From: CAWHJB01 sp963698715
GTDB taxonomy: Bacteria > Chloroflexota > Anaerolineae > Anaerolineales > UBA4823
Assembly: GCA_963698715.1 (NCBI GenBank)
Contig: CAVORW010000004.1
Span: 682,001 to 746,000, forward strand
Direction of reading: 5' to 3'
Length of the DNA: 64,000 nucleotides
Both the position numbers and the translations under genes were made by a program. Each line of letters opens with the position of its first letter. The first letter of the stretch is position 1. A model generated the notes under the pieces. That model saw only the letters and a list, made by a program, of their open reading frames with translations, searched no databases and was not told where the DNA came from. Below, piece by piece: positions 9,978 through 19,039 of this stretch.

Positions 9978-10610
9978 GTGAGAATAAAGGTTGTTTTCCA
10001 GGAAACGATAGGACTCCGCACCCAACTGCTCCAGGACGATCGGTTGAACCAGTATCTTGAATTCCTGACGCATCACCATCCAGAAACATACTTTCACACT
10101 CTGCGTGTGTGTTTGCTCAGTTTAGATTTAGGCCTGGAAAATACTCTGGACTTTCCTGCTTTGCTAAATCTAGGTTATGCCAGTCTGCTGCATGATATCG
10201 GCAAGGCCTTGATTCCCAAAGACTTACTGTCCAAAACGAGCGATCTGGATGCACTGGAACAGCAAATCATGCGCGAACATGTGCGGCTGGGTTTCCGGTT
10301 GCTGGATGACTTTAAACCGGATATCGTTAAACAGATCGTAGTCCGCCATCACGAATTCAACAGGAAGCCGTATCCTCGCAATGGGTCCGACCAAAGGCAA
10401 CCACCCGCCGCATCTAATTTAAGAAGGGATCTCGACTCAACAATCAACCGCATGGTTCAAATCCTGGCGATTGCCGATATGTTCGATGCACTTATCCAAC
10501 CCCGATCCTATAAAAATGCCTTCACAAAAGAAAAAACAGAGCTGGCTCTCAGGCACGAATTTACTGGCGATCCTGACTTAATCGTTCAAGTACTTAACAG
10601 ATTAAATTAA
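9978..10610 (+). CDS. HD-GYP-like phosphohydrolase domain protein
   Basis: A single HD-type domain of about 210 residues. The metal-binding pattern is visible as FHTLRV, LLHDIGKALIP, REHVRLGFRLL and VVRHHEF, an arrangement typical of HD-GYP domains. The GYP loop itself is degenerate: PYPRNG appears where GYP is expected. HD-GYP proteins usually hydrolyse cyclic di-GMP; with the altered loop and no receiver domain, that activity is uncertain. The frame opens with TTG at 9933, but GTG at 9978 has a GGAG about 9 bases upstream and is my choice. It follows the PIG-L gene closely and may be co-transcribed. Confidence 0.72.
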   Translation: MRIKVVFQETIGLRTQLLQDDRLNQYLEFLTHHHPETYFHTLRVCLLSLDLGLENTLDFPALLNLGYASLLHDIGKALIPKDLLSKTSDLDALEQQIMREHVRLGFRLLDDFKPDIVKQIVVRHHEFNRKPYPRNGSDQRQPPAASNLRRDLDSTINRMVQILAIADMFDALIQPRSYKNAFTKEKTELALRHEFTGDPDLIVQVLNRLN

Positions 10611-10623
10611 GCGGATATCCTAG

Positions 10624-11262
10624 ATGCAAATTCAACCAGGATTGCCTGCCCCGACCGAAACGATCGACCTGACCAAATTATTGGATCAGGGCCTGCCGAT
10701 CTACTCCGATGTCGGTTATTCCGATCCCCCATTTCAGATTGAAACCTGGTGTACAGTAGCCAGCCAGGGATACAAAGTTTCTCAACTGAGTTTGGGCACC
10801 CAGACCGGAACCCATATCGACGCACCGGCCCATTTCGCAACAGAAGGAGTTGAACTTGAGGACCTATCTGCGGGCGCCTTGATAGGCTCCTATGCCTGGC
10901 TGAATCTGAACGAGCGGTTCGACCCACAAAACGATTACTCCTGCCAGCCGATCTTATTTCTGGCGGCGCCAAATACAAACCGGGTAGAGATCGCTCTCGA
11001 AGCATTTCAGGCGCTGCTGGACCTTCCTTGCCAGGTTTGGGTGGCTGCCTGCAAGATTGAGATCCTCGGTCAAGAGCCTTTATATTTCCACAAAGCATTG
11101 GCCGAGGCCGGAAAATACCTGGTTGAAGATTTGGACGAAATACAAGCCGCACGTGTTCACCCAGGCGGCGAGATCATTGCCCTGCCGCTGCGATTGAATG
11201 GCGCATCCGGAGCGCCCTGCCGGGTGATTGTCCGCCAGCCGATTCAATCCCAATCCACTTAA
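10624..11262 (+). CDS. Cyclase-family (kynurenine formamidase-like) hydrolase with altered metal motif
   Basis: A 212-residue member of the cyclase superfamily (Pfam Cyclase), metal-dependent hydrolases that include arylformamidase KynB. The signature appears as GTQTGTHIDAPAHF at about 59-72. In KynB-type enzymes the pattern is HxGTHxDxPxHF; here the first histidine is glutamine, while the later His, Asp and His are kept. This may change metal binding or substrate. No tryptophan-degradation genes are nearby, so I do not call it kynB. It starts 13 bases after the HD gene, on the same strand. Confidence 0.82.
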   Translation: MQIQPGLPAPTETIDLTKLLDQGLPIYSDVGYSDPPFQIETWCTVASQGYKVSQLSLGTQTGTHIDAPAHFATEGVELEDLSAGALIGSYAWLNLNERFDPQNDYSCQPILFLAAPNTNRVEIALEAFQALLDLPCQVWVAACKIEILGQEPLYFHKALAEAGKYLVEDLDEIQAARVHPGGEIIALPLRLNGASGAPCRVIVRQPIQSQST

Positions 11263-11285
11263 GAACTTATCCAAAGAGAAAATAT

Positions 11286-11332
11286 TTTGTGGTTGGCGGA
11301 GCGTGCAAGTCGCAGACTCCACCAACGACAAA
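11286..11332. terminator. Hairpin between convergent genes
   Basis: Arms 11286-11301 and 11317-11332 pair over 16 bases with two mismatches and end in T/A tracts. It separates the cyclase gene from the convergent macroglobulin gene and probably ends both transcripts. Confidence 0.65.
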
Positions 11333-11357
11333 TAATCTAAAGACTTTCAACGCGCCC

Positions 11358-14009
11358 CTAAGGCACAATGCTAAACACAGCACCGGTACTCTGACCCTGG
11401 ACCTCTGGAAAATACGTTTCCCAGGCTCGGGCGGGCAGTACCCGGTATTCGCCGGGCTGCAGCGGCACCAGGGTGTAGATCAGCTCGTATGTTCCAGCTG
11501 GAAGAAAATCCGCACTCCAGGTTATCCGGTCATCGTAAACCTGGGGACCATTAAAGAGCCACCAGCCCCAGCCATCTATCAGCGGGCTGCGCGCATCATA
11601 GAGGGGAACTTGTTCGACCGGACCTGGACTGAACTCTGGGAGCAAGTCCTGGCCTTGTTGGCTGGTTTTCAAACTGGTATCCAGGACTTCTGATCCCGCT
11701 GGGAAATGATCTTCCACTTGCAGATATACCATGTCACTGGGCAAAGTCAGCACGACCCGCACCCTGACCCGCTCACCCAACTGTGCCTGTTCGATTGCAG
11801 CGCAATTTTCAGATGGACAATCTCCGCTATCGGGGTAGAAAGAGCGGGTGATGCTCAAACCTCGGGACAATGATTCGGCCTGCTCGACTGGCAGATTGAT
11901 CTGCAGACCGGCCGTGTAATAAAGTCGTCCCTGACCCGGGTTGCGCTGGATCGTCAGAGCGTTAGGAGCGTTCGGCCTGAGGCTTTCCACTGGCAGGCTG
12001 GCTGCAGCGGGAACCAGCTGATTGACTCCACCGGCCTGCCCACTGACCAGGGGGGCGCCATTCACTCTTGCTTCGAAGTCAAAATCACCACCAAGTTCCC
12101 CGGTGCCCTTCACCACCTCTGTCAAGGCCAGCAGCGTCCAGGCGGAGGCATAGGTCGAGCCCCAACCCTGCTCTACCTGCCGATGAGCCATCAAGTAACG
12201 GACTGCATCGGCCAGCAAGGCTGAACCAGGGTCGCGCTGGGCCAGCGCGTACACCACCATACCGCTGCTGCTAAGCATACTGACCAGATTGCGATCACTC
12301 CGCTCACCTGTATCCCAGTGAGCACCGCTGGCAGAGCGGATTGCACTGGATTGCAGGTCCGAGATCAAAACCCTGGCCTGTTCGCTGCCCGGATTCAGGC
12401 GCTCCAGGCCAACAGCCACTAGAGCCTGAGCCCACGGGCTGAGCTGATCACGGCGGACAAAAATCGCCTCCATTTCGCTGGCTTGCCCAACACCAGCTTG
12501 AGCCAAGGCAAACTGTCCAAATGCCAGTTGATCAAACTGCCAAATCTCAGCATTGGAGGCTGCCAGGTTATCACTCGACGGAATAACAGCCAGCAAATAA
12601 TTAATTGCTTCCTGGATCACACCGGCTTTTATTGGGATGCCTGCATCCTGGGTCAGCGTCAAACCAAACAGGATATAGGCGCTGATCGCGGGGTCACTTT
12701 CGCTCTCTGGCGCCCAGCCCCAGCCGCCATCCTGGTTCTGAAGCGCATACAATTGCCTCAGGCTGACCACAAGTGTACGATCCAGGCGGGCTTGTAAATC
12801 CTGAGCCTCCACGCCAAAGGTCTGCATCGCACGGTAAGTTATCAGGTTGGGCAGAAAGCGTGATAGGACAGCTTCGCTGTTTTCATAAGGGCTCTCTTCT
12901 AGTGCCTCGAACCCATCCAGCATGGCTGATGCTAAGGATGGAGAAAGCTCAACCTGCAACCTGCCGCTACTCAGACCTGCTCCAGACGAACTCAGACTCG
13001 GCGGTAGGCTGACCAGTTCCAGGTGTTCACCGCCCTCGTCCAGCGTACCCGCAGTGCGAAAGGCCTGGGGAGTGGAGTAATGCAGGATTGGCAGGGGACC
13101 CTGCGCAGGACGAGCGGCGTCAATCAAGGGGCTGCCACTGTCAATCGTCTGGACTGCGAAAACCAGGTCAGCGGACGGCACATCCTGGGCTGTACCCCAC
13201 CAGTTGACTGCGCTGCGCCCGTTGGCCGGAACCTGCAGAGACTGATTGGCAGATTCCGGCTCGTCCAGGCTAAACCCACTTCCAAGCAAATTAACCTCCA
13301 CCTGGCGAACTTCTCCAGTATTGTTTTGGATGATAGCAGAGAGGAGCACATGGTCTCCCACAACCAGGAAACGGGGTGTTTGCGGGCGAACCAGCAGCTC
13401 TTTGGTGGTGATGATCTGGCTTGCTGCTTGTCCAACCCGGGTGTCAGCCGTTAAGCCGCGCAAATCCACCTGCCAGGTGGTCAAACTATCGGGCAGCGCC
13501 AGGCTGACCTGTGCCCGCCCATCCGGATCGGTCATCAAGTCTGCCTGCCAGTAGGCTGTATCCGGGAACCGCTCGCGCACCACGGCGGACAACGCCTCCC
13601 CACCACCACCGCCACCCTGACCAGGCGCAGCAGCTTCAGGGGCGCGGACATAAGCTGCCAGCGCCAGGCTCGTTCGAACACCCAGCCCTTGTTGGCCATA
13701 ATAGGCATCCTCAATGTCCGGAGCGTTCGGATCCGCCAGAGCCAGCACGGCCTGGTCGACCACCGACACCGAGAACTCACCTTCTACCGGGCTACCGTTC
13801 TGATCCCGAACCAGCACCTCCAGGGTGACCTGTTCGCCAGGCCCTGTCCGTGACGGAATGGGCGTCAGGCTGAGCTGCAACAGCTGCTCGTTTGGCTGCA
13901 CTGCCAGGTTTACATACCCCTGGCGATACGCCGGACTGCCATCCGAATTGCTGCCCAGCAGAGTAACTGAGACATACACATTCGGCGCATCATCTGCGAT
14001 AAGTGGCAA
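11358..14009 (-). CDS. Alpha-2-macroglobulin fragment, C-terminal part
   Basis: Open for 883 codons. It holds the central A2M domain (VVDQAVLALAD near 83-93), a Gly-rich loop (130-137), the strand region ending in LTTWQVDLRGLT, and the helical toroid (TED) with repeats such as LQNQDGGWGWAPE. The thioester motif CxEQ normally just before SRFLP reads NSEA here (codons 377-380, at 12870-12881), so Cys and Gln are both lost. The C-terminal receptor-like domain (about 740-883) looks intact. The nominal TTG start at 14009 is not a real start: it is the first start-like codon after the in-frame TAA at 14031. Without readthrough or repair this part has no SD-supported start. Confidence 0.75.
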   Translation of the reverse strand: MPLIADDAPNVYVSVTLLGSNSDGSPAYRQGYVNLAVQPNEQLLQLSLTPIPSRTGPGEQVTLEVLVRDQNGSPVEGEFSVSVVDQAVLALADPNAPDIEDAYYGQQGLGVRTSLALAAYVRAPEAAAPGQGGGGGGEALSAVVRERFPDTAYWQADLMTDPDGRAQVSLALPDSLTTWQVDLRGLTADTRVGQAASQIITTKELLVRPQTPRFLVVGDHVLLSAIIQNNTGEVRQVEVNLLGSGFSLDEPESANQSLQVPANGRSAVNWWGTAQDVPSADLVFAVQTIDSGSPLIDAARPAQGPLPILHYSTPQAFRTAGTLDEGGEHLELVSLPPSLSSSGAGLSSGRLQVELSPSLASAMLDGFEALEESPYENSEAVLSRFLPNLITYRAMQTFGVEAQDLQARLDRTLVVSLRQLYALQNQDGGWGWAPESESDPAISAYILFGLTLTQDAGIPIKAGVIQEAINYLLAVIPSSDNLAASNAEIWQFDQLAFGQFALAQAGVGQASEMEAIFVRRDQLSPWAQALVAVGLERLNPGSEQARVLISDLQSSAIRSASGAHWDTGERSDRNLVSMLSSSGMVVYALAQRDPGSALLADAVRYLMAHRQVEQGWGSTYASAWTLLALTEVVKGTGELGGDFDFEARVNGAPLVSGQAGGVNQLVPAAASLPVESLRPNAPNALTIQRNPGQGRLYYTAGLQINLPVEQAESLSRGLSITRSFYPDSGDCPSENCAAIEQAQLGERVRVRVVLTLPSDMVYLQVEDHFPAGSEVLDTSLKTSQQGQDLLPEFSPGPVEQVPLYDARSPLIDGWGWWLFNGPQVYDDRITWSADFLPAGTYELIYTLVPLQPGEYRVLPARAWETYFPEVQGQSTGAVFSIVP
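12870..12881 (-). other. Degenerate thioester site (NSEA instead of CxEQ)
   Basis: On the minus strand these bases read AAC AGC GAA GCT. They align with the CxEQ thioester of macroglobulins because the following SRFLP is conserved. Loss of the thioester is known in some bacterial paralogues such as the YfaS type. Confidence 0.7.
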
Positions 14010-14030
14010 TTCCAGATTGAAGCCCGCTCC

Positions 14031-16778
14031 TTAAATCGGCTGTACTTGATGGCGTAAGACCACCCCGCGCTCGATACCGATCAGCGCCAGGGCTCGGTCG
14101 CCAAATGGGTTAGGGATAAAAATTTCTGCATTCTCACCCGGCTCGTAAGAATCCCTGTCAGCAGTTAACTGCAGCCGGTTGTCGGAAAGATTAGGCCAGG
14201 TAGCCTGGCCCGGGCCGCCCACCCACAGCAGGATTTCACTGCGAGCACCTGCTCCTGAGACGCTCAGAAGATAGGTGCCAGGTTCTGGTGGTACAAATGC
14301 CAGCCGTGCCTGTCCTTGCGGGCTGGTAGTGAAATCGGTGCTCCCCACCGGAGTGTAGTTGGGTTCGTACTGGGTCTCTCCATAGCGACCTTTTTCTGGC
14401 AGAGCGACCCACACAACTTTCTGGAATTGGGCTATCAGGCTTTGTTGTCCGGCCGGGTCTTGTTCCCAATCTACTAACTGCACGTCAAAGCCGGTCGAGT
14501 CTCCCGACCGGCCAATCCAGGCGTCTGGACGTAGCCCAATGTAGAATTCCGCCGGATTTACATCAATAGAAGCCCGGGCGGACACCGGCAAACCAAACTC
14601 ATCTTGGACGGTCACTTCCAAACTGAAACCCATCCGCTTTGAAGCATCCAGAGGCTCATAGAGAGATGAATCCAAATACTCCAGGTTGGCCGGCAGTTCT
14701 AGTTCAAAGGTGCCATCCGGCCGGGTCTGGGCATCGCCCTCATCCAGCAGTATTCCCAGTGAGCCACCCAGGTAGGTCGGTTGGAAAGGCTCAAGCCACC
14801 CAATATTTTGGCTGCCCACCTGGTAACCGGGCAGGTGGAAAGCTGATGGCTTGGCATAAAGGGCCCAATGTAAATCGGCATTGCTGGCAGGTGCGTCAAA
14901 GAAATAGCGGGCCTCGATGCTGGATACCAGCATCTGACCGTATTGCAGCTGCCCTGTTGTGGTTGTGACCTGAAGGTTTATTTCTGGCTTGCGGTACTCG
15001 GCCACCTGAATCAACAATGATTCATATTCGCTGGCAGAGCTGCGCAGGTTGTAATAACCGGGCCGGGCGTTCTCAGGCAGAGCATACTGGCCATGCCCAC
15101 TGCCATAAGCCGATAGCGATAGGCTAAAAGTCTCCAGTTCTTGTCCCAAATCATCATACAGGGTCAAAGGCAGTTCACCCAGATCCGGCTGAGTGTAGCG
15201 ACCGTTGTAAGCCTGACGGGTAATGGCACGGAAATAAATCGTCTGGCCCGGCCGGTAAATAGGCCGATCGCTGTAAAGATACAGATCGAGGTGAGGTGGG
15301 GTCAGATCAACCGGCACCCCATATTCCCAGGGACTGGTTCCCTGATCCCAGGATGTCAACCCAAGGCCAAAATCTTCCTGTCCGATCTGGCTCGACACCG
15401 CAAAGCGTTCCGTATAAGGATCATCTTGAACCGGGATGGGAGCTGCATATACGCCATCTGAATCAGTTTGGCCAGCCGAGATAGAAGCGCCGTTTTGGTC
15501 AAATATTTGGACCTCAGCCTGTGCAACCGGGCTATTTTGACGCAGGTCTACCGCCCAAACCAGGGCATCTGTAGCGCTGATCTTAAATGTGGTCTGAATA
15601 TTGCTGACCACCAGCAGGAACGGCCCCCCATACAATTCTTGCTGCCCGGTGTTTATCCGCAAATGATACAAACCGGGGAGCAGCGGCTTGCGATCCGGTG
15701 ATAGGTACAGGTCGACCACCTGGCTGCGGTTCGGCGCCAGCTCAAGTGGTTGGGTCCAGGTGCGCACATCATCCGGCTGGAAATCGTTTAAGAACTCATA
15801 GCCACCTGGCCCTGCCATACGGATAAAATCCTGAACGGACAGGCTGCCCAGGCTAAGCGATAGGCTAAAAATATTGGTTGCCTGGATCTTAAGGCCCAGA
15901 TCCTGGGGGGTGAGGAACAGGGAGTTTGGACCGGTTGTGACCAGAAGCGCCGGGGTAAAGTTGCCAGTGGTGAATATCAAGTTGTAACCCTGTCCACCCA
16001 GCTGGCCGCCCCAAGGATCGCTAAGGGCAGCCGACAGGCTCAAAACATACGCCGTGCCGGCAGAAAAATCGCCCCTCAGCCGCAAAATGCGTTCCTCTGG
16101 ACTCCACCAATGGGTTAGATTTGGTATGCTGGGGCTGATCGTCAGGCTGGATTGGATGGTTGTTTCATCCAATAATGTGTTGAAGGTCAGGCTTACCACC
16201 TGCTCGGGGCGTAAAAGGCCGCCCATGGCAGGCTCACTTGTTACCACTGCCAGGGCCTGCACAGTCTCGAAACTCTGGGATAGGGTCGTTCCAAGGGGTG
16301 TCCCGCCCTGCGCTTCAACCTGCCCGGCGAGACTGACTTGATAGATTGTGCCGCGCCTCAGCAAGTTGTCAGGCGTAAATGTAAGCTCACTAAAGTCTTC
16401 GTTCCAGTCATATGTCCCAGCAAGGGAGCTGCCCCCGGCTGATAGCTTCAAACCGGCTTCGACGCTGAGCGGATCAATTGGTTGGTTAAACTGCAGCACA
16501 ACCGGGCTGTCCAGGGGAACATAGCTGTTTCCAGCAATTGGCTCAGCAGATACCAGGCGGGGAGCGGCTGTGCGGAACGACCAGGGCTGGATATCCTGAA
16601 GCGGGCTGCCCTGCGTGCCTTTGAGGTTATTGTTCACAAACACCGAATAGCTCTGGCCGCCAGCCAAAGCCGGATCAGGATAGAAAACATAAGTGCTGGT
16701 GTTTAACCATTCACCTTTACCCTGGGAAGGGGGGGCCAAAGTAAACGCTGGAGGCAGGCTGTCCGAAATCAACACCAA
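14031..16778 (-). CDS. Alpha-2-macroglobulin fragment, middle part
   Basis: Open for 915 codons and made of beta-sandwich MG domains. Repeated bacterial-Ig-like motifs (VVLQFNQPIDPLSVEAGL and similar) fill about residues 1-260. A central stretch with DRPIYRPGQTIYFRA near 505 is the typical MG3/MG4 signature of bacterial macroglobulins. It ends at TAA 14031-14033, after GVVLRHQVQPI. The start is artificial: the first codons overlap the end of the N-terminal frame in another phase, so the frame is continuous with it after a one-base correction. Confidence 0.75.
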   Translation of the reverse strand: MVLISDSLPPAFTLAPPSQGKGEWLNTSTYVFYPDPALAGGQSYSVFVNNNLKGTQGSPLQDIQPWSFRTAAPRLVSAEPIAGNSYVPLDSPVVLQFNQPIDPLSVEAGLKLSAGGSSLAGTYDWNEDFSELTFTPDNLLRRGTIYQVSLAGQVEAQGGTPLGTTLSQSFETVQALAVVTSEPAMGGLLRPEQVVSLTFNTLLDETTIQSSLTISPSIPNLTHWWSPEERILRLRGDFSAGTAYVLSLSAALSDPWGGQLGGQGYNLIFTTGNFTPALLVTTGPNSLFLTPQDLGLKIQATNIFSLSLSLGSLSVQDFIRMAGPGGYEFLNDFQPDDVRTWTQPLELAPNRSQVVDLYLSPDRKPLLPGLYHLRINTGQQELYGGPFLLVVSNIQTTFKISATDALVWAVDLRQNSPVAQAEVQIFDQNGASISAGQTDSDGVYAAPIPVQDDPYTERFAVSSQIGQEDFGLGLTSWDQGTSPWEYGVPVDLTPPHLDLYLYSDRPIYRPGQTIYFRAITRQAYNGRYTQPDLGELPLTLYDDLGQELETFSLSLSAYGSGHGQYALPENARPGYYNLRSSASEYESLLIQVAEYRKPEINLQVTTTTGQLQYGQMLVSSIEARYFFDAPASNADLHWALYAKPSAFHLPGYQVGSQNIGWLEPFQPTYLGGSLGILLDEGDAQTRPDGTFELELPANLEYLDSSLYEPLDASKRMGFSLEVTVQDEFGLPVSARASIDVNPAEFYIGLRPDAWIGRSGDSTGFDVQLVDWEQDPAGQQSLIAQFQKVVWVALPEKGRYGETQYEPNYTPVGSTDFTTSPQGQARLAFVPPEPGTYLLSVSGAGARSEILLWVGGPGQATWPNLSDNRLQLTADRDSYEPGENAEIFIPNPFGDRALALIGIERGVVLRHQVQPI

Positions 16779-17334
16779 GCGGCACTACCGGCCGGTTGAA
16801 GGTAACCAACACCGCTGAGCTGGGGTCAACCTCATCGGTACCCGATTCGGGTAGTTGTTGGGCAATCTGCAAAAAACCGACTGCCTTGTAGCTGACCTCA
16901 ACCGGCTCACGCAGTGTTTGCCCTTCAAGAGAACGCGCAGATGTTTCCACCCGCAAAGTCAGCTCGCTGTCTGGCGTAAGAGGGATATTCGGCTGGAAGG
17001 TGAGGGTTAAGTCATCCTGCCAGGTCAGCTCGCCTTCGACCCGTGGTTGCTGCAAAGCAGCCTCGACAGAGCTGCGATCCATCGGTTGGTTAAAGTACAG
17101 GGTTATGCGACTGTTTAGAGACAATTCGGCGCCCGGGGCTGGATCAGCTTCCACCAACCCGGGAGGCAGAGGCGCCTGAGGTGTTACTGTGGGTGGGTTG
17201 GGTGTGGCAGAAGCTCTGATCACTGGCAGGGTTGGAGTAGGCCGCCCGATGGAGGGCAGTGAGCACGCCAGGCTGATGATTAACAACAGGAATGGAATCA
17301 GGCGAGGCCAGAAATTTCGGTTTTTAGCAGTCAT
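16717..17334 (-). CDS. Alpha-2-macroglobulin fragment, N-terminal lipoprotein part
   Basis: This frame carries the export signal of the macroglobulin: MTAKNRNFWPRLIPFLLLII then a lipobox SLAC, so the protein is lipid-anchored. A Thr/Pro-rich linker follows, then two MG-type domains with NQPMDRSSVEAAL and FNRPVVPLG. The ATG at 17334 has AGGAG seven bases upstream; the frame is open to 17445 but those codons run into a repeat element and are not coding. The end at 16717 is out of phase with the family and follows a frameshift near 16766. Confidence 0.75.
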   Translation of the reverse strand: MTAKNRNFWPRLIPFLLLIISLACSLPSIGRPTPTLPVIRASATPNPPTVTPQAPLPPGLVEADPAPGAELSLNSRITLYFNQPMDRSSVEAALQQPRVEGELTWQDDLTLTFQPNIPLTPDSELTLRVETSARSLEGQTLREPVEVSYKAVGFLQIAQQLPESGTDEVDPSSAVLVTFNRPVVPLGVDFGQPASSVYFGPPFPG

Positions 17335-17410
17335 AAGTTCGCTCCTAACAATAGAACGCCCAAACACTCCAGCCGGTTCCCCACGCAGCCAGCAACATAC
17401 CTGCATCGAC

Positions 17411-17546
17411 CTTAGTGGTTCTCGCGCTAAATCCTTTGCATACAAAAGAAGGATGGGTAGTGTTCGGTTTGGACGGCTACACCGTCCAAACTGAACACTA
17501 CAATCTCTTCTCTTCTTAAGTGACTTGCCGAGAATACCACTTAGTG
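17411..17546. repeat. Inverted-repeat element, copy A (with hairpin)
   Basis: About 135 bp with related inverted ends: CTTAGTGGTTCTCGCGCTAA on the left, and reverse complement CTAAGTGGTATTCTCGGCAA on the right. The middle holds a 19-bp stem (17458-17476 with 17482-17500, one G-T pair, 5-base loop). It sits between the macroglobulin gene and the trans-sulfuration gene. Closely related copies are at 49851-49984 and 41148-41222, and half a copy is at 62385-62422. Confidence 0.85.
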
Positions 17547-17576
17547 CGGCTTTGTGGGAATTCTCTCAAAAAACTG

Positions 17577-18815
17577 TTATACATCGTCCAGGCTGCGCTC
17601 CAGGTCAGCCAACAAATCCTGCAGATTCTCGATCCCAACCGACATTCTCACCAGGCCATCACTGACGCCCATGCGCAGGCGTTCTTCTGGCGGCATGGCA
17701 GATTGGGTCATACTGGCGGGGTGCTGGATCAATGTATCGGCATTGCCCAGGCTGACCGCCAGAGTAGCAACCTGGACGCTTTCCATGAGCCTGACTCCGG
17801 CCTGAAAACCGCCTTTCAATTCGAAAGATAGCATGCCTCCAAAATCAAACATCTGCCGCTGAGCCAGATCAAATTGGGGGCTATCTTCAAGGCCAGGGTA
17901 GTAAACTTTGGAAATCCTGGGATGGCGATTCAGGTAACGTGCAATTGCCAGGGCATTCTCACAATGGCGCTGCATCCGCAGCTCAAGTGTCCTAAGCCCC
18001 TGGGCTGCTAACCAGCAGTCAAACGGGCTGGGCGCTCCCCCAAGCAGAACGATCATGCGCTGTACTTCCTGGCGGATATAATCGGGGTGCCGGCTGACAA
18101 CCGCCCCGCCAATGATAGTCCCATGCCCTGACAGGAATTTTGTGGTTGAGTGGATCACGATATCCGCTCCCAGGGAAAGCGGTCGCTGGCAGTAAGGGCT
18201 GGCGAAGGTGTTATCAACCAGCAGCCAGGCTCCATACTGATGCGCCAGTTCAGCCAGGGAGACCAGGTCAACCAGTTGCAGAGTAGGATTAACCGGCGAC
18301 TCTGCATAGACCAGTGTCGCCTCCGGATGCTCTTCCAGAGCGATCTGCCAGCCAGCTGGGGAAAGATCATCCACCCAGACCAGGTTAATACCCAGGGTTG
18401 GAGCAATATCGCCCAAAAAATTAAAAGCATGCCCATAAAGCGCCGATTGGGCCACAATCGTCGCCCCAGCCCGCGCCTTGCCCAGGACCGCGGCTGTAAT
18501 GGCTGCCATACCAGAAGACAACACCCTTCCAACAACCACATCATCCGGCTCTATCAGTGGCTGAGCGCGCAGCAAGTCCAGTCCCTCCAAATACGCGATT
18601 TTTTGGGCTAACTGCCAGGCGTTTGGATTGGCTACCCGGGTGTAGTAGTAACCAGGCTCGCGGCCCTGGCTGATAGCGGCCCCGGTTGGCACATCTGGAT
18701 AGATGAAAGAGGAGGTTTGGTAGATGGGACTGACATGAGCATGGGAAGGGTCAAATCCCTCGCCGACATGGTTGACAAGCGTGCTCATCCCAGATGATGA
18801 GGGGATTTTTTTCAT
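17577..18815 (-). CDS. PLP-dependent trans-sulfuration enzyme (cystathionine gamma-synthase / methionine gamma-lyase type)
   Basis: A Cys/Met-metabolism PLP enzyme of 412 residues. The PLP lysine lies in HSTTKFLSGHGT at about 226, and the phosphate-binding YYTRVANPN near 58-65 comes from the neighbouring subunit. Members include cystathionine gamma-synthase, cystathionine gamma-lyase, O-acetylhomoserine sulfhydrylase and methionine gamma-lyase; the sequence alone does not decide. It would link to the homocysteine methyltransferase at 4-6 kb through homocysteine. TTG at 18833 opens the frame, but ATG at 18815 with GAAGGA ten bases upstream fits better. No SAM riboswitch is seen in the leader. 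Confidence 0.88.
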   Translation of the reverse strand: MKKIPSSSGMSTLVNHVGEGFDPSHAHVSPIYQTSSFIYPDVPTGAAISQGREPGYYYTRVANPNAWQLAQKIAYLEGLDLLRAQPLIEPDDVVVGRVLSSGMAAITAAVLGKARAGATIVAQSALYGHAFNFLGDIAPTLGINLVWVDDLSPAGWQIALEEHPEATLVYAESPVNPTLQLVDLVSLAELAHQYGAWLLVDNTFASPYCQRPLSLGADIVIHSTTKFLSGHGTIIGGAVVSRHPDYIRQEVQRMIVLLGGAPSPFDCWLAAQGLRTLELRMQRHCENALAIARYLNRHPRISKVYYPGLEDSPQFDLAQRQMFDFGGMLSFELKGGFQAGVRLMESVQVATLAVSLGNADTLIQHPASMTQSAMPPEERLRMGVSDGLVRMSVGIENLQDLLADLERSLDDV

Positions 18816-19002
18816 GAATGTTGATTCCTTCAATCAGGTGTTGTTCTTGCAACTTCTGAACAAACACGGCAGGTGGGATCTTTCCAGCTCGATTATACGT
18901 CTGCTGGATAGGTCAGCGCAATGAGATGATTCGAGAGTTTTATTACTCGGTCTGCGCATCTCAACCCTCGCCAGGCAGTCTTCAGGGATGAGTGGGGTAG
19001 AT

Positions 19003-19017
19003 CCCCAGATTTGGGGG
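19003..19017. repeat. CCCCAGATTTGGGGG dyad
   Basis: A G/C-ended near-palindrome in the divergent gap. Similar sites are at 22721-22737 and, weaker, at 6123-6137. It may be an operator. Confidence 0.4.
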
Positions 19018-19039
19018 TGAACTAAAATCTTGTAGCTGT

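Larger units (their letters stand above)
11358..17334 (-). pseudogene. Alpha-2-macroglobulin family lipoprotein gene, interrupted twice
   Basis: Three open frames in a row read as one bacterial alpha-2-macroglobulin of about 1,990 residues. Such proteins are envelope-anchored protease traps. The N-terminal frame passes into the middle frame by a one-base shift between about 16755 and 16790; dropping one A from the AAA at 16766-16768 restores a continuous reading VPLGVDSDSLPPAFTLAPPSQ across the break, typed here to avoid a longer string. The middle and last frames are in the same phase and separated only by one TAA at 14031-14033, with family-like sequence on both sides (VVLRHQVQPI, stop, then GAGFNLELPL). 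Either the gene is decaying, or one or both lesions are assembly errors. The rest of the sequence shows no sign of decay. Confidence 0.8.

Noticed and set aside
16717..16778. Frameshift placed at the seven-base G run (16729-16735)
   Set aside because: The family-like frame (LPPAFTLAPP) is already established upstream of that run, so the break is earlier, near 16766.
11289..17250. Long frames on the strand opposite the macroglobulin gene
   Set aside because: They are short, overlapping, and without SD or domain resemblance; the minus-strand frames carry the family motifs.
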